64,000 nt of DNA from an uncultured Clostridia bacterium (GTDB lineage: Bacteria > Bacillota > Clostridia > UMGS1810). The stretch's first letter is position 1. Every line of letters begins with the position of its first letter. A model generated the notes under the pieces. That model was not told the DNA's origin. It did no database searches and saw only the letters and a program-made list of their open reading frames with translations. Positions 1-7,256 of this stretch are shown here, one piece after another. The DNA is taken from assembly GCA_934500705.1 (NCBI GenBank), contig CAKSTI010000012.1, positions 1 to 64,000 on the forward strand, written 5' to 3'. The position numbers and the translations under genes are program-made.

Positions 1-1
1 C

Positions 2-79
2 GGCTCGATTTTCGGCATCGTGGCAGGAATATTGCTTGCAATAATCGGTGTTGGAATGATGGCATTCCGGAGGCAGTGA
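2..79 (+). CDS. C-terminal end of a membrane protein (partial)
   Basis: Only the last 25 codons are present; the frame is open from base 2 and stops at a TGA at 77-79. The residues are almost all small or hydrophobic (GIVAGILLAIIGVGMMAF) followed by RRQ, which is a transmembrane helix with a positively charged end on the cytoplasmic side. The stop overlaps the GTG start of the next gene by four bases, so the two are probably co-transcribed and translationally coupled. The function cannot be told from this fragment. Confidence 0.6.
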   Translation, partial: GSIFGIVAGILLAIIGVGMMAFRRQ

Positions 80-657
80 AAATGAAGATGAATAAAAAAA
101 TGTTTTCGGGCGGCGGAACATATATTTCAAAAGTTGCAATCGCAAGACTTACATTAAAGAAGCACATACAAATGATTATAGGCGGATTCTTCACAGCGGT
201 TTTTCTGTTCGGAATTATTTCGGGGGTTACGGGGTATAACGAAGAACTTCGTGATAACTTGATTACCAATATAGTCATGCTTGTTCCGTCCGCACTCCTT
301 TTGTTAAACGGCATTAAAAACGGCACAATGGCGGCGCGTGCATATCGCTACAACTCAATCTTTATGTGCGATATTGACGGCACGGTGACAATTGACGAGC
401 TTGCAAAGCAATCCGGAAAACCGCCGTTCAGGGTGCTTTCCGAGCTTGAGAAGCTTTTTGATAAAGGAGTGTTCTGTGACTGCACTCTGCAAAAGCAGGG
501 CTTGCCCTGTGTTATACTTTCGGGCAGAGAAAACAGCAAAACAAGCTTTGTTAACGTTGTATGCGAAAAATGCAACGGAACAACAAGAATCCGTGCGGGG
601 ACATCCGGCAAATGCGAATATTGCGGAAATGCAATTTCAAGCCGGAATATCGGATAA
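76..657 (+). CDS. Membrane protein with winged-helix-like middle and C-terminal zinc ribbon
   Basis: 193 residues from a GTG at 76 that overlaps the upstream stop; an ATG at 82 is an alternative start. Two hydrophobic segments lie near residues 32-52 and 63-80. A middle part (about 95-150) reads like a small winged-helix domain (DELAKQSGKPP, then LSELEKLFDKG). The end carries a CEKC...CEYC pair typical of a zinc ribbon. Similar two-helix/zinc-ribbon proteins occur as ordinary chromosomal genes in Clostridia, so I favour host DNA flanking the prophage. It could also be cargo at the left end of the phage. No enzymatic function can be assigned. Confidence 0.7.
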   Translation: MKMKMNKKMFSGGGTYISKVAIARLTLKKHIQMIIGGFFTAVFLFGIISGVTGYNEELRDNLITNIVMLVPSALLLLNGIKNGTMAARAYRYNSIFMCDIDGTVTIDELAKQSGKPPFRVLSELEKLFDKGVFCDCTLQKQGLPCVILSGRENSKTSFVNVVCEKCNGTTRIRAGTSGKCEYCGNAISSRNIG

Positions 658-1290
658 ATGCAAAATCCAAAAGCAAGGTGTGGAGTAACACGTAAACTAA
701 TAATTTAAGTGGTATGTGAGAAAAGACGGGATAAGGTGTTAAAGGGTGTGAAAAGTCCCTATTTTAGTGGGTTTACGTGATATGCAAGCGGTTTTTTGTG
801 CAAAATCACAATAGAGTAAGGTGTTAATTATTTTTAGTGATTTTAAGTGAATAAACAGGCAATCGTAAATGTGAGCGGAAATTTTAAAACCGTGTTTTTA
901 AATTGTTTAAAAATGTTTTAAAAGGTGTTTAAAAATATTTTAAAATCATAAATTAAATAAGGCTCAAAGCCTGTTAAACACTGAGATTAAACATTTTAAA
1001 AGACTTTTAAAGATAATTTTTAAAATATATTTTTGGAGCTAACCGAGCAAGCAATCACAAGGAGCGCATCGGCGGCAAGGTCAAAAAATTCAATGCGACA
1101 TTTTTAAAATTTCATTGCGACAAATGACGTTTTAAGCATTTAAGCGGTTTTGAGGGCATTTTTGAAAAAATAAGACCATAAAAATAACACGCAAATTGCG
1201 AAAAATGCAAAGTGCGTGTTATTTTTTACAAAGTTCCAGTATTCAAGCGGTTTTCGGCAATCGAATTAAAAATGTAGAATAGATTGTATT
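658..1290. other. AT-rich intergenic region with phased TTTAAA array and repeated motifs
   Basis: No convincing gene lies in these 633 bases. Seen directly: repeated TTTAAGTG/TTTTAGTG words between 700 and 850; six TTTAAA cores centred near 885, 899, 908, 919, 930 and 941, the last four spaced 11 bp; and two copies of a TTCAWTGCGACA word starting 22 bp apart (1089 and 1111). A long hairpin follows at 1180-1226. TTTAAA arrays of the same kind recur at intergenic places throughout the prophage, which suggests most of this region is phage DNA and contains or lies close to the left attachment site. Confidence 0.6.
1180..1227 (-). terminator. Long hairpin terminator for the leftward lysogeny genes
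   Basis: A 14-bp perfect inverted repeat (1180-1193 with 1213-1226) is rich in A on the left and T on the right, so it can act as an intrinsic terminator in either direction. It lies downstream of the leftward gene ending at 1291. The loop and left arm also resemble motifs at the phage right end, so a second role in transposase binding is possible. Confidence 0.6.
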
Positions 1291-1851
1291 TTATCGTTTT
1301 TCAACCGTTTTTATCAATTCAAGATAGTCGTCAACATTTCCCTCGTAACCGGATTTTTTTAACAGGCGTGCGAGCCTTCCGAACATTTCGCCTTCGTCAG
1401 TAAAACCGAGTTCTATGGATTTGATACAGACGTCTATTGCGTCCTCGTATTCCTTGCGACGTTCATATAGTATAGCTAACTGTCTGAAAGTGTAGTATGA
1501 ATACGGGGGTTCGCTTTCATATTTTGAGCATATTTTTAAAACTTGCGGAGCCAACTCAATGTCACGTTCACACAATTTAATGAAACGTTCGGCAGCGGAG
1601 CCATAATAATCTTTTAAATTAAAAATGATATTGTACTGCACTTTAATTTTCTCAATATTGTCATAATGTTCCTTAATAATAGGATTTTTATACATTTCGT
1701 AACAGTCCGGATATTCTGTGCGCCATTCGAGTTTTTGCGTTTGTTTCTTTTTGAACCAATTTTCGACAAGCAACCATAATCCACAAGTTGAAATTATTAG
1801 AAATAATCTTATTAATTGCACCACAAAATCAGCGTTTTTTCTGTTAGCCAT
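1291..1851 (-). CDS. Membrane-anchored TPR-like protein next to the repressor
   Basis: 186 residues. A single hydrophobic helix lies near residues 9-27, followed by a basic stretch (NWFKKKQTQK) and then a helical region. The part at about 115-165 (YTFRQLAILYERRKEYEDAIDVCIKSIELG) fits a tetratricopeptide repeat. A good ribosome site (AGGGGAG) precedes the ATG. It is transcribed leftward, downstream of the cI-like repressor and probably in the same lysogenic operon. Genes in this position in prophages are expressed in the lysogen and often alter immunity or defence; that role is inference here. I do not recognise a named family. Confidence 0.65.
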   Translation of the reverse strand: MANRKNADFVVQLIRLFLIISTCGLWLLVENWFKKKQTQKLEWRTEYPDCYEMYKNPIIKEHYDNIEKIKVQYNIIFNLKDYYGSAAERFIKLCERDIELAPQVLKICSKYESEPPYSYYTFRQLAILYERRKEYEDAIDVCIKSIELGFTDEGEMFGRLARLLKKSGYEGNVDDYLELIKTVEKR

Positions 1852-1909
1852 TTTGTTTACTCCCCTTTTGTATATGTATAAAATATTTTACCCTTTCTGT
1901 GAGAAAAAG

Positions 1910-2296
1910 CTAACTTACTTTTTGTATCATTTCCTTTAAATTTTTAACAGTATCCGGTTTGTCGACGACACTCTTTAAGAGCTGAGTAATTAATTCTGAT
2001 GTTTCCGGAGACAGGCTTTTAAATAATTCCAGCAATTCACTATCTTGTTTTGAAGTGTTAGAATTGCTTGAATTGCTCATTGTCACATTATCTGAGCGTC
2101 CCAACAAATAATCCACCGAACATTCGAGGCAATCGGCAATTTTTGCAAGGCTAAACGAGGCCATACCTTTTTTATCATTGATTTGCCGAATTGCGTTTAC
2201 GCCTAATTCGCAAGTTTCCAGTACACTTTCCATATTAACCTTTCGCTGTTTTGCGAGTTCTTTTATCCTTTGTTTGGTTGTTTTTGCGCTATACAT
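1910..2296 (-). CDS. cI/XRE-type helix-turn-helix repressor
   Basis: 128 residues from the ATG at 2296, which has AAAGGGG about seven bases upstream; an earlier in-frame start exists at 2329 but lacks such a site. The N-terminal 70 residues form an XRE-type helix-turn-helix domain. It ends in the very typical CSVDYLLGRSD stretch, which marks the junction with the C-terminal part. A Ser/Asn-rich linker and a short helical C-terminus follow (about 85-128), probably for oligomerisation. No LexA-like protease domain is present, so induction is probably not by self-cleavage. The gene is divergent from the lytic genes, and two palindromic operators lie in the shared intergenic space. This is most likely the lysogeny repressor. 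Confidence 0.85.
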   Translation of the reverse strand: MYSAKTTKQRIKELAKQRKVNMESVLETCELGVNAIRQINDKKGMASFSLAKIADCLECSVDYLLGRSDNVTMSNSSNSNTSKQDSELLELFKSLSPETSELITQLLKSVVDKPDTVKNLKEMIQKVS

Positions 2297-2334
2297 AAAT
2301 AATCCCCTTTGCATTTGTGCACTTTGCACGAAAA

Positions 2335-2350
2335 CAACGAAAAAACGTTG
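2335..2350. promoter_or_regulatory. Repressor operator 1 (palindrome)
   Basis: CAACG-6 bp-CGTTG, 16 bp overall. It matches the outer five bases on each side of the second palindrome centred 30 bp away, about three helical turns, so repressor dimers could bind on the same face. It lies between the repressor start and the rightward promoter. Confidence 0.65.
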
Positions 2351-2357
2351 GTTGGTG

Positions 2358-2386
2358 TTGACTCCAACGAAAATTCGTTGTATAAT
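2358..2386 (+). promoter_or_regulatory. Early rightward promoter with operator 2 in its spacer
   Basis: TTGACT (2358-2363), a 17-bp spacer and TATAAT (2381-2386) make a near-consensus sigma-A promoter. The spacer contains a perfect 7-bp-arm palindrome, CAACGAA-2 bp-TTCGTTG (2365-2380). A repressor bound there would exclude RNA polymerase. Transcription would run into the 38-aa gene at 2451 and on toward the transposase. Confidence 0.8.
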
Positions 2387-2450
2387 GTAATTGTTGATGA
2401 ATTACACAGCTATTTATCAACAAGTATATCACAAAAGGAGGTAAAAAGCA

Positions 2451-2567
2451 ATGAAAAAGGGTAAAAAAAGTGGTAATCAAGACCACCTCTCCAAAATCGT
2501 CTTGATTACCGCAATACTCAATCTCATTAGAGCACTGATTGATTTAATCAGCAGACTTAATGAGTAA
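2451..2567 (+). CDS. 38-residue hydrophobic peptide, first gene of the early operon
   Basis: The ATG is preceded by AAAGGAGG at good spacing. The N-terminus is basic and polar (MKKGKKSGNQD); residues 14-35 are hydrophobic with spaced charges (VLITAILNLIRALIDLI), a possible membrane or amphipathic helix. The coding DNA contains a perfect 12-bp inverted repeat (2472-2483 and 2499-2510), which would form a strong hairpin inside the message. Peptides of this general form occur as first genes in Firmicutes phages and integrative elements. I cannot assign a function; a holin-like or toxin-like peptide is one possibility. Confidence 0.65.
   Translation: MKKGKKSGNQDHLSKIVLITAILNLIRALIDLISRLNE
2472..2510 (+). 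repeat. Perfect 12-bp inverted repeat inside the 38-aa gene
   Basis: GGTAATCAAGAC at 2472-2483 and its exact reverse complement at 2499-2510 are separated by 15 bases. Both arms lie within codons of the small peptide gene and away from its ribosome site. Confidence 0.9.
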
Positions 2568-2571
2568 CCAC

Positions 2572-2590
2572 GAGGGGGTTATTCCCCCTC
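2572..2590 (+). repeat. GC-rich hairpin after the 38-aa gene
   Basis: GAGGGGG-TTATT-CCCCCTC, a perfect 7-bp stem with a 5-base loop, starts five bases after the stop codon. No T run follows, so it is not a standard intrinsic terminator. It may stabilise the short upstream message or attenuate read-through. Confidence 0.6.
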
Positions 2591-2648
2591 AGTGAATATG
2601 ATACAACATTTTAATGTATTTGTCAAGCGGAAAGAAAGGACGATAAAT

Positions 2649-2732
2649 ATGGGACAGATAATTTTAAGTGTAGTTGAAATAGTGTTTTACACGGTTTTAA
2701 TAGTTTTGATTTTAAGGGGGTTTAAAAGATGA
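2649..2732 (+). CDS. 27-residue membrane peptide
   Basis: Small open frame from the ATG at 2649, with GAAAGGA upstream. The sequence is one hydrophobic helix (ILSVVEIVFYTVLIVLIL) ending in RGFKR, so it is a probable single-pass membrane peptide. The stop overlaps the ATG of the next gene by four bases (ATGA), the coupling pattern used all along this early operon; this supports it as a real gene. Function unknown. Confidence 0.55.
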   Translation: MGQIILSVVEIVFYTVLIVLILRGFKR

Positions 2733-3052
2733 GCGAATGGATAGACGTACGGGACAGACTACCAGAACCTTATGCTGATGTTCTTGCAGTGCACAAAAAC
2801 GGCTTCATAAAAATTGAATATATGCCGCCGGACGAGAAGGAAGATTTTAGTCTTAGTCCTACGTATGGCAAGGTGACGCATTGGTCCCCGCTACCGGAGC
2901 CGCCGGAAGTAGACTATGCAGAAGTTGTAAGGTGCAATAAGTGCAAATATTACAGGGACGACCCGGCAGTACACTTTTGTGAAAAATTTGAAATGCACGC
3001 CGAGCCGGATTTTTACTGCGCCGCCGGCAAGAGAGCGGAGGTGCAGAAATGA
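2729..3052 (+). CDS. DUF551-like protein with C-terminal zinc-binding cysteines
   Basis: 107 residues. The N-terminal part (MSEWIDVRDRLPEP ... VTHWSPLPEPP) is the signature of the DUF551 family, common in phages and of unknown function. A C-terminal extension from about residue 68 has CNKC, a further C and then a C near the end, likely a small zinc-binding knuckle. Start and stop overlap the neighbouring genes by four bases on both sides. The early-operon position fits a host-takeover or accessory role, but none has been established. Confidence 0.8.
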   Translation: MSEWIDVRDRLPEPYADVLAVHKNGFIKIEYMPPDEKEDFSLSPTYGKVTHWSPLPEPPEVDYAEVVRCNKCKYYRDDPAVHFCEKFEMHAEPDFYCAAGKRAEVQK

Positions 3053-3195
3053 ACGACAAAAAAATCATACATTTAAAAAACGGTGCCGAGGTGGTTGTCA
3101 ACTTGGATATGTGCAAAACGTCTCACGGAAAGATAACCCGTACTTTTAACGAATTTAAGACCCACATCGGGCGTTTTGTGGAGGCGTGCAAATGA
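3049..3195 (+). CDS. 48-residue phage early protein
   Basis: ATGA overlap with the DUF551 gene upstream, and ATGA overlap with the next gene downstream. The peptide is mixed-charge and soluble (KIIHLKNGAEVVVNLD...), with no motif I recognise. The double overlap and the normal codon pattern support a real coupled gene. Function unknown. Confidence 0.6.
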   Translation: MNDKKIIHLKNGAEVVVNLDMCKTSHGKITRTFNEFKTHIGRFVEACK

Positions 3196-3503
3196 AACTT
3201 AACGATTGCACAAAAGCTGAATTAATCGAAATAATAAAAACCCGGACTCATAAAACGGATATTGACTTTGTTTTGAGAGAAGTTGAACTTATGAGGAGCA
3301 GGAAAAGGCTCGCCGAAGCTCGTGAAATAAATGAACAATCTGCGGTGCACTGGAAGGCATATTTGGCATTTTTAAAAAAGTACAACGGCGTAAAAATTAG
3401 TGACATACCATACGATGAAATCAAAAAGGCTGACGAACATCTGAAAGCGGCGCAAAAGTTAGACAAGAAAGCGGACAGGATTTATGAGGAGGCGTGCAAA
3501 TGA
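3192..3503 (+). CDS. Coiled-coil phage early protein
   Basis: 103 residues from the ATG at 3192 (a GTG six bases upstream is in frame but would break the ATGA coupling). It is highly charged and helical, with long Glu/Lys/Arg-rich segments (VELMRSRKRLAEAREINEQ; ADEHLKAAQKLDKKADRIYEE). No known domain was recognised. It is placed between small early genes and ends by overlapping the LysM gene start. Function unknown. Confidence 0.65.
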   Translation: MKLNDCTKAELIEIIKTRTHKTDIDFVLREVELMRSRKRLAEAREINEQSAVHWKAYLAFLKKYNGVKISDIPYDEIKKADEHLKAAQKLDKKADRIYEEACK

Positions 3504-3763
3504 AAAAACGTATAGCAATTACAGTAATCGGCATAATGCTGATAATATGCGGTGTCGTGCAGTGTGCAAAATCAAAACCGGAGGCGGAGTGCATCGAATA
3601 CACAGTATCTGAGGGTGACACTCTGTGGGAGATTGCAGAGGACGTCTATGGCAGTGATATAGACACACGCAAGGCGGTATATGAAATAAGGAAACTTAAC
3701 GATTGCAACGGCGAAATTTATCCCGGTGACGTCCTAAAAATACCGGAAAAGGGGGTTAAATAA
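3500..3763 (+). CDS. Membrane- or lipid-anchored LysM domain protein
   Basis: 87 residues. Residues 5-20 form a hydrophobic export signal (IAITVIGIMLIICGVVQC) ending in a cysteine that could be a lipobox or a simple membrane anchor. Residues 33-83 are a LysM domain (YTVSEGDTLWEIAEDVYG ... IYPGDVLKIP), which binds peptidoglycan GlcNAc chains. It is unusual to find this in an early rather than a lysis operon. It may act at the cell surface, for example in superinfection exclusion; that role is inference. The start follows the ATGA coupling rule. Confidence 0.75.
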   Translation: MKKRIAITVIGIMLIICGVVQCAKSKPEAECIEYTVSEGDTLWEIAEDVYGSDIDTRKAVYEIRKLNDCNGEIYPGDVLKIPEKGVK

Positions 3764-4167
3764 TGGCAGTAAGCAAATTCCGGGCAAAACTCCATAAAAT
3801 CGGCAGGACACAGGGCGAGCTGCTCCTTGAAATCCAAAAAAACGGCTATCCAAAGCTGAATATTCAACAGCTATCGGCTTACGGCGTCGGAACGGTGACC
3901 GGGCCGCAGGCGGAGGCGGTGACAAAACTTGCATACCGGATTATAGATGAGTGGTCGAGGCAACGAAATACCGCCACAGATGACTTGAAAGTTCTGTCAA
4001 AACGCCTCATTGATGCGAGGACGGAGAGAATGTCAAATCCTTCCACCGCCGAAGGCGGTTCCCCTCCCTTTGGCAAGGGAGGCTTGACGGAAAAAGATGT
4101 AGCATTGAAGCTGGCAAGCAGATTGATAGACGAATATGCTCCGCAAGAGAGGAGGAAAGCGCTTTGA
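3763..4167 (+). CDS. Phage early protein with an in-frame repeat insertion
   Basis: 134 residues. The N-terminal part (about 1-90) is a basic helical domain with a helix-turn-helix flavour (KIGRTQGELLLEIQ ... LNIQQLSAYGVG ... AEAVTKLAYRIIDEW). Residues about 92-107 (NPSTAEGGSPPFGKGG) are encoded by a copy of the palindromic repeat also found at 7287 and 10535. The frame stays open through it, and the last part (TEKDVALKLASRLIDEY) resumes a helical pattern. A small DNA-binding role is possible. The start overlaps the preceding stop by one base and the end overlaps the next start. Confidence 0.65.
   Translation: MAVSKFRAKLHKIGRTQGELLLEIQKNGYPKLNIQQLSAYGVGTVTGPQAEAVTKLAYRIIDEWSRQRNTATDDLKVLSKRLIDARTERMSNPSTAEGGSPPFGKGGLTEKDVALKLASRLIDEYAPQERRKAL
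4036..4090. repeat. Palindromic repeat copy A (inside a gene)
   Basis: Contains CCTCCCTT-TGGC-AAGGGAGG (4063-4082), preceded by a second small hairpin, ACCGCC-GAA-GGCGGT (4045-4059). The core is identical to those of copies B and C in this prophage. It reads through as protein in the host gene. Confidence 0.85.
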
Positions 4168-4382
4168 AATATTTAACATACGTTATTGCCGCTTTGGCTA
4201 TTATCGGAACGGCGGCAAATAGCTTTCAAAAGAGGTGGTGCTTTTACATTTGGCTCGTGACAAACGCATTTTGGTGCATCTACGACTTTAAAATCGGAGC
4301 ATATGCGCAGGCGGTACAGTTTGCGGTGTACTTTATGCTCTCTGTGAACGGTCTGATGCAATGGCGAGGTGGCGGCAAGTGA
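4164..4382 (+). CDS. Small PnuC-like membrane protein
   Basis: 72 residues with two or three membrane segments (YLTYVIAALAIIGTAANSF; WCFYIWLVTNAFWCIYDF; AVQFAVYFMLSVNGLMQW). The aromatic-rich W-F-W pattern with Asn resembles part of nicotinamide mononucleotide transporters of the PnuC/SWEET-like type, which phages often carry in shortened form. It is far shorter than full PnuC (about 200 residues), so transport by itself is doubtful unless it oligomerises. It is coupled by overlaps to both neighbours. Confidence 0.6.
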   Translation: MKYLTYVIAALAIIGTAANSFQKRWCFYIWLVTNAFWCIYDFKIGAYAQAVQFAVYFMLSVNGLMQWRGGGK

Positions 4383-6325
4383 CATATTTGACGGTGCAAG
4401 AGGTTGCGGAGATAGCCGGGTGCAATGAACGCTTGGCACAAAGAAGGGCGCAAAGTGGGGAGTGGCACGCCGAGCAGGAACGTGACTTTCAAAATCGGTT
4501 GCGATACCTTTTTCCCCTCGACTCTCTCCCGGACGACATTCGTCGCAGATATTACAGCCGTCTGAGAGGCGGAACGGTGAATATGCTGCCTGTTGACGGC
4601 AAGGAGATTGAGAAGTTTACCGATAAGGAGCGAGAACAAATACGTCTGTGGACGGGGTTAATTGAGCGGTGGCAGCAGTCACGGGCGGCGTTTGACAAAA
4701 AGACCGACGCAGACAAATACTTCGTTAATGCCGTAAAACTCGAAAGAGGCCCTATGTTCCCCATAAGTGAGGACACGCTCTACCGAAAATGGAGAGCATA
4801 CAAAAACGGTGATTTAAACGGTCTTATCGACAAGCGGGGCGGTTACACCAAAGGCAAAAGCAGTATTCCGGACGATGTGTGGAATTACTTCATATATGTA
4901 TATCTCGATGAAAGAAAGCTACCCGTAAAGCAGTGCTATGACCTTGCCTTGCAGTTTGCAAAGGAAAACTGTCCGGAGTGTGTGGACGATATACCGTGCT
5001 ATGTCACGTTTATGCGGCGGTTGGAGAAAGAAATTCCAAAAGCAACGGTAATTGCGGCAAGAGACGGTGACAAAGCGTGTGCAGACCGTGCGGCGCCGTA
5101 CATTAACAGGCTCTACGACGAGCTTATGCCGAATGACTACTGGATAGCCGACAACCACACCCTTGACATTATCTCCCGCTACGATAACGGGAGCGGAACG
5201 CACAGGCTCTCGCTTACCGCCTTCATAGACGCACGGAGCGGCGTTATGGTTGGCTGGAACTTGACGGACAATCCGAACAGTCAGAGTACGGTTTTAGCGC
5301 TCAGAAACGCCATAATGCGGTTTGGTATTCCCAAAAAGGTATACTTTGACAACGGCTCGGAGTTTTTGACTCACGACCTCGCCGGGCGTGGACATCGGAA
5401 ACGCAAAAACAGTGACCTCATTAATCAACCGCCGCCGGTTTTCGCAAGGCTCGGTATGATAATGACAAATGCAATCGTGCGAAACGCAAAGGCAAAGCCG
5501 ATTGAGAGGACGTTCGGAACATTTAAAGGAACGTTCAGCCGTTCGTTTAAAACATACTGCGGCGGCAATGTTACGGAGCGCCCGGAGCAGCTCAAACACA
5601 TATTAAAGGGTGAATATGTTCCGACGGATAGTGAGATTAAAAAGATAATATCCGAGTTTTTGGACGGAATATACAACGTCGGTAAATATGGCGGAAAGGT
5701 TGCATCTGACAGAGGCAAGCGTCGGATTGACGTATGGAATGAACACATCAAAGAGGTGCGGCGTCCCGTAAATGCAGACGACCTCAACTTAATGCTACTT
5801 AGAAGTTCGAGAGTGCAGACAGTTAAACGCAACGGCGTTACGCTTACCGTTGCCGGCGAAAAGCTGGACTACTGGGACAGTGAGACGTGGAAACTACTCG
5901 GCGAAAAGGTATATTTGAGGTATGACCCGGACGACTTGTCAGAAGTCAGAATATATGAGGCTGAAAGTGACAGGTACATAAGGACATTACCGTTATCAGT
6001 TGAAACAACGATTAAATTTGACGCCGACGCCGACGATGTTGCCCTTGCGCAGAAAAAAGTGCACGAGGTACACAAAGCGATTAAAAAGAGCGTCAAAGAG
6101 TACAAAGAGAGGCTCTCGCCGGACAAGCGCATCGACATTCTGGATATGCAGATACGCCGTGCGCACGAGGGCAAGAGTGAGTTTGAAATCAAAGAGCCGA
6201 GCGTTATTGTTCCGGTTATCTCCGGGGAGAAAAAGGACGAGCTTAAAAAAGCTGTGGGCGAAACGACGCCCGTAATCATTGACATTAACCGAATGAATGC
6301 GAACGCATCAAAAAGAAAGGAGTAA
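4379..6325 (+). CDS. MuA-like DDE transposase
   Basis: Strand-transfer enzyme for integration and replicative transposition. From the GTG at 4379 (GTGA overlap with the upstream stop; an ATG at 4361 is a possible earlier start) it has 648 residues, close to MuA. The N-terminus (LTVQEVAEIAGCNERLAQRRAQ) is a MuA-type winged-helix DNA-binding domain. The catalytic RNase H-fold core spans about 245-400. The catalytic triad is read as D258 (WIADNHTLD), D324 (YFDNGSEF) and E376 (PIERTFGTFK), spaced much as in MuA. A beta-barrel follows, then a basic C-terminal tail that probably contacts the ATPase. It is the first of a transposase/ATPase pair and should bind the repeats at the prophage ends. Confidence 0.93.
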   Translation: MTYLTVQEVAEIAGCNERLAQRRAQSGEWHAEQERDFQNRLRYLFPLDSLPDDIRRRYYSRLRGGTVNMLPVDGKEIEKFTDKEREQIRLWTGLIERWQQSRAAFDKKTDADKYFVNAVKLERGPMFPISEDTLYRKWRAYKNGDLNGLIDKRGGYTKGKSSIPDDVWNYFIYVYLDERKLPVKQCYDLALQFAKENCPECVDDIPCYVTFMRRLEKEIPKATVIAARDGDKACADRAAPYINRLYDELMPNDYWIADNHTLDIISRYDNGSGTHRLSLTAFIDARSGVMVGWNLTDNPNSQSTVLALRNAIMRFGIPKKVYFDNGSEFLTHDLAGRGHRKRKNSDLINQPPPVFARLGMIMTNAIVRNAKAKPIERTFGTFKGTFSRSFKTYCGGNVTERPEQLKHILKGEYVPTDSEIKKIISEFLDGIYNVGKYGGKVASDRGKRRIDVWNEHIKEVRRPVNADDLNLMLLRSSRVQTVKRNGVTLTVAGEKLDYWDSETWKLLGEKVYLRYDPDDLSEVRIYEAESDRYIRTLPLSVETTIKFDADADDVALAQKKVHEVHKAIKKSVKEYKERLSPDKRIDILDMQIRRAHEGKSEFEIKEPSVIVPVISGEKKDELKKAVGETTPVIIDINRMNANASKRKE

Positions 6326-6329
6326 AACG

Positions 6330-7256
6330 ATGAAATATACAAAAGAGCAAAAAGAGGACATACTTGCAAGAATTGAGGATTTGGCACAGGAAGTCGGAAG
6401 CATTAACAAGGTATGCCGACTAACAGGTGTATCGGCGGCCATAATGTCCGGCATACGAAAAGGAACATACTCCGGCGACGAGGACAAGCAGTACGAAGTC
6501 CTCGAAAGCTACTTAAAAGTCAGAGAGGGAGCAAAGAAGTTGGAGAGCACACAGGGCGGCGGATATGTGCCGACGTCCGTATCGGAGAACGTCTATGCGA
6601 TTATTCAGAACTGCCAACTCAAAGGCGGACTCGCCATAGCGTGCGGTGATGCAGGTATCGGAAAGACACGGGCAGCGAGGAAGTTTGCGGACGACAACCC
6701 CAATCACGCAATACTTGTGACAATAAACCCGTGCATCAAAGGTACCCGTTCGGTTTTAAAAGTAATGTGTGACAGACTCTCGGTTGATGCAAGGACAGTC
6801 GATGAAATGTGGCTCGGAGTTGCGGAAAAATTAAGGGACAAAATGGTGCTCATATTCGATGAGGCACAGCATTTGCCGATTAAAACGATAGAGTCATTGA
6901 GAGCTTTTTCGGACTATTTTACCGAAAAAGGGCAAACCCTCGGCATAGTCTTTATCGGCAATATGGAGGCAGTGCATAACTTTGCAGGCAACCGGAGAGC
7001 GGATTTTGCGCAGATAGTAAATCGCACGAAACAAAACCGGCAGTACTACGCAAAACAGATTACGAAAGAGGACATCGAAAAGCTGTTCCCAACGCTTGCC
7101 GGCAAGGATAGAGAAATTGAGTTTTTGCACGCTGTTGCACAAAGCAAACAGGCAATCAGAGGTGCGGCAAATCTTTTTAGTAATGCACTCGATAACGAAA
7201 ACATATCATACGACGGACTTGTGGCTATGGCAAAGAGTATGGAAATGGTGATATAG
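6330..7256 (+). CDS. MuB-like AAA+ transposition target ATPase
   Basis: 308 residues from the ATG at 6330, with AAAGGAG upstream. The N-terminal 70 residues contain a helix-turn-helix (INKVCRLTGVSAAIMSGIRKG) as in MuB and TnsC-like proteins. The AAA+ domain has Walker A GDAGIGKT (106-113) and Walker B LIFDEAQ (D177, E178). In Mu, the homologue coats target DNA, activates the transposase and gives target immunity. It directly follows the transposase gene, as in Mu. A 160-bp gap with a repeat and a phased TTTAAA array follows. Confidence 0.9.
   Translation: MKYTKEQKEDILARIEDLAQEVGSINKVCRLTGVSAAIMSGIRKGTYSGDEDKQYEVLESYLKVREGAKKLESTQGGGYVPTSVSENVYAIIQNCQLKGGLAIACGDAGIGKTRAARKFADDNPNHAILVTINPCIKGTRSVLKVMCDRLSVDARTVDEMWLGVAEKLRDKMVLIFDEAQHLPIKTIESLRAFSDYFTEKGQTLGIVFIGNMEAVHNFAGNRRADFAQIVNRTKQNRQYYAKQITKEDIEKLFPTLAGKDREIEFLHAVAQSKQAIRGAANLFSNALDNENISYDGLVAMAKSMEMVI

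Noticed and set aside
714..760. TGTGAG (715) and TGTGAA (747) as alternative left phage ends
   Set aside because: They begin with TGTG like the inverted right end but lack the motif at the right offset and any 5-bp duplication; 679 is slightly better though still weak.
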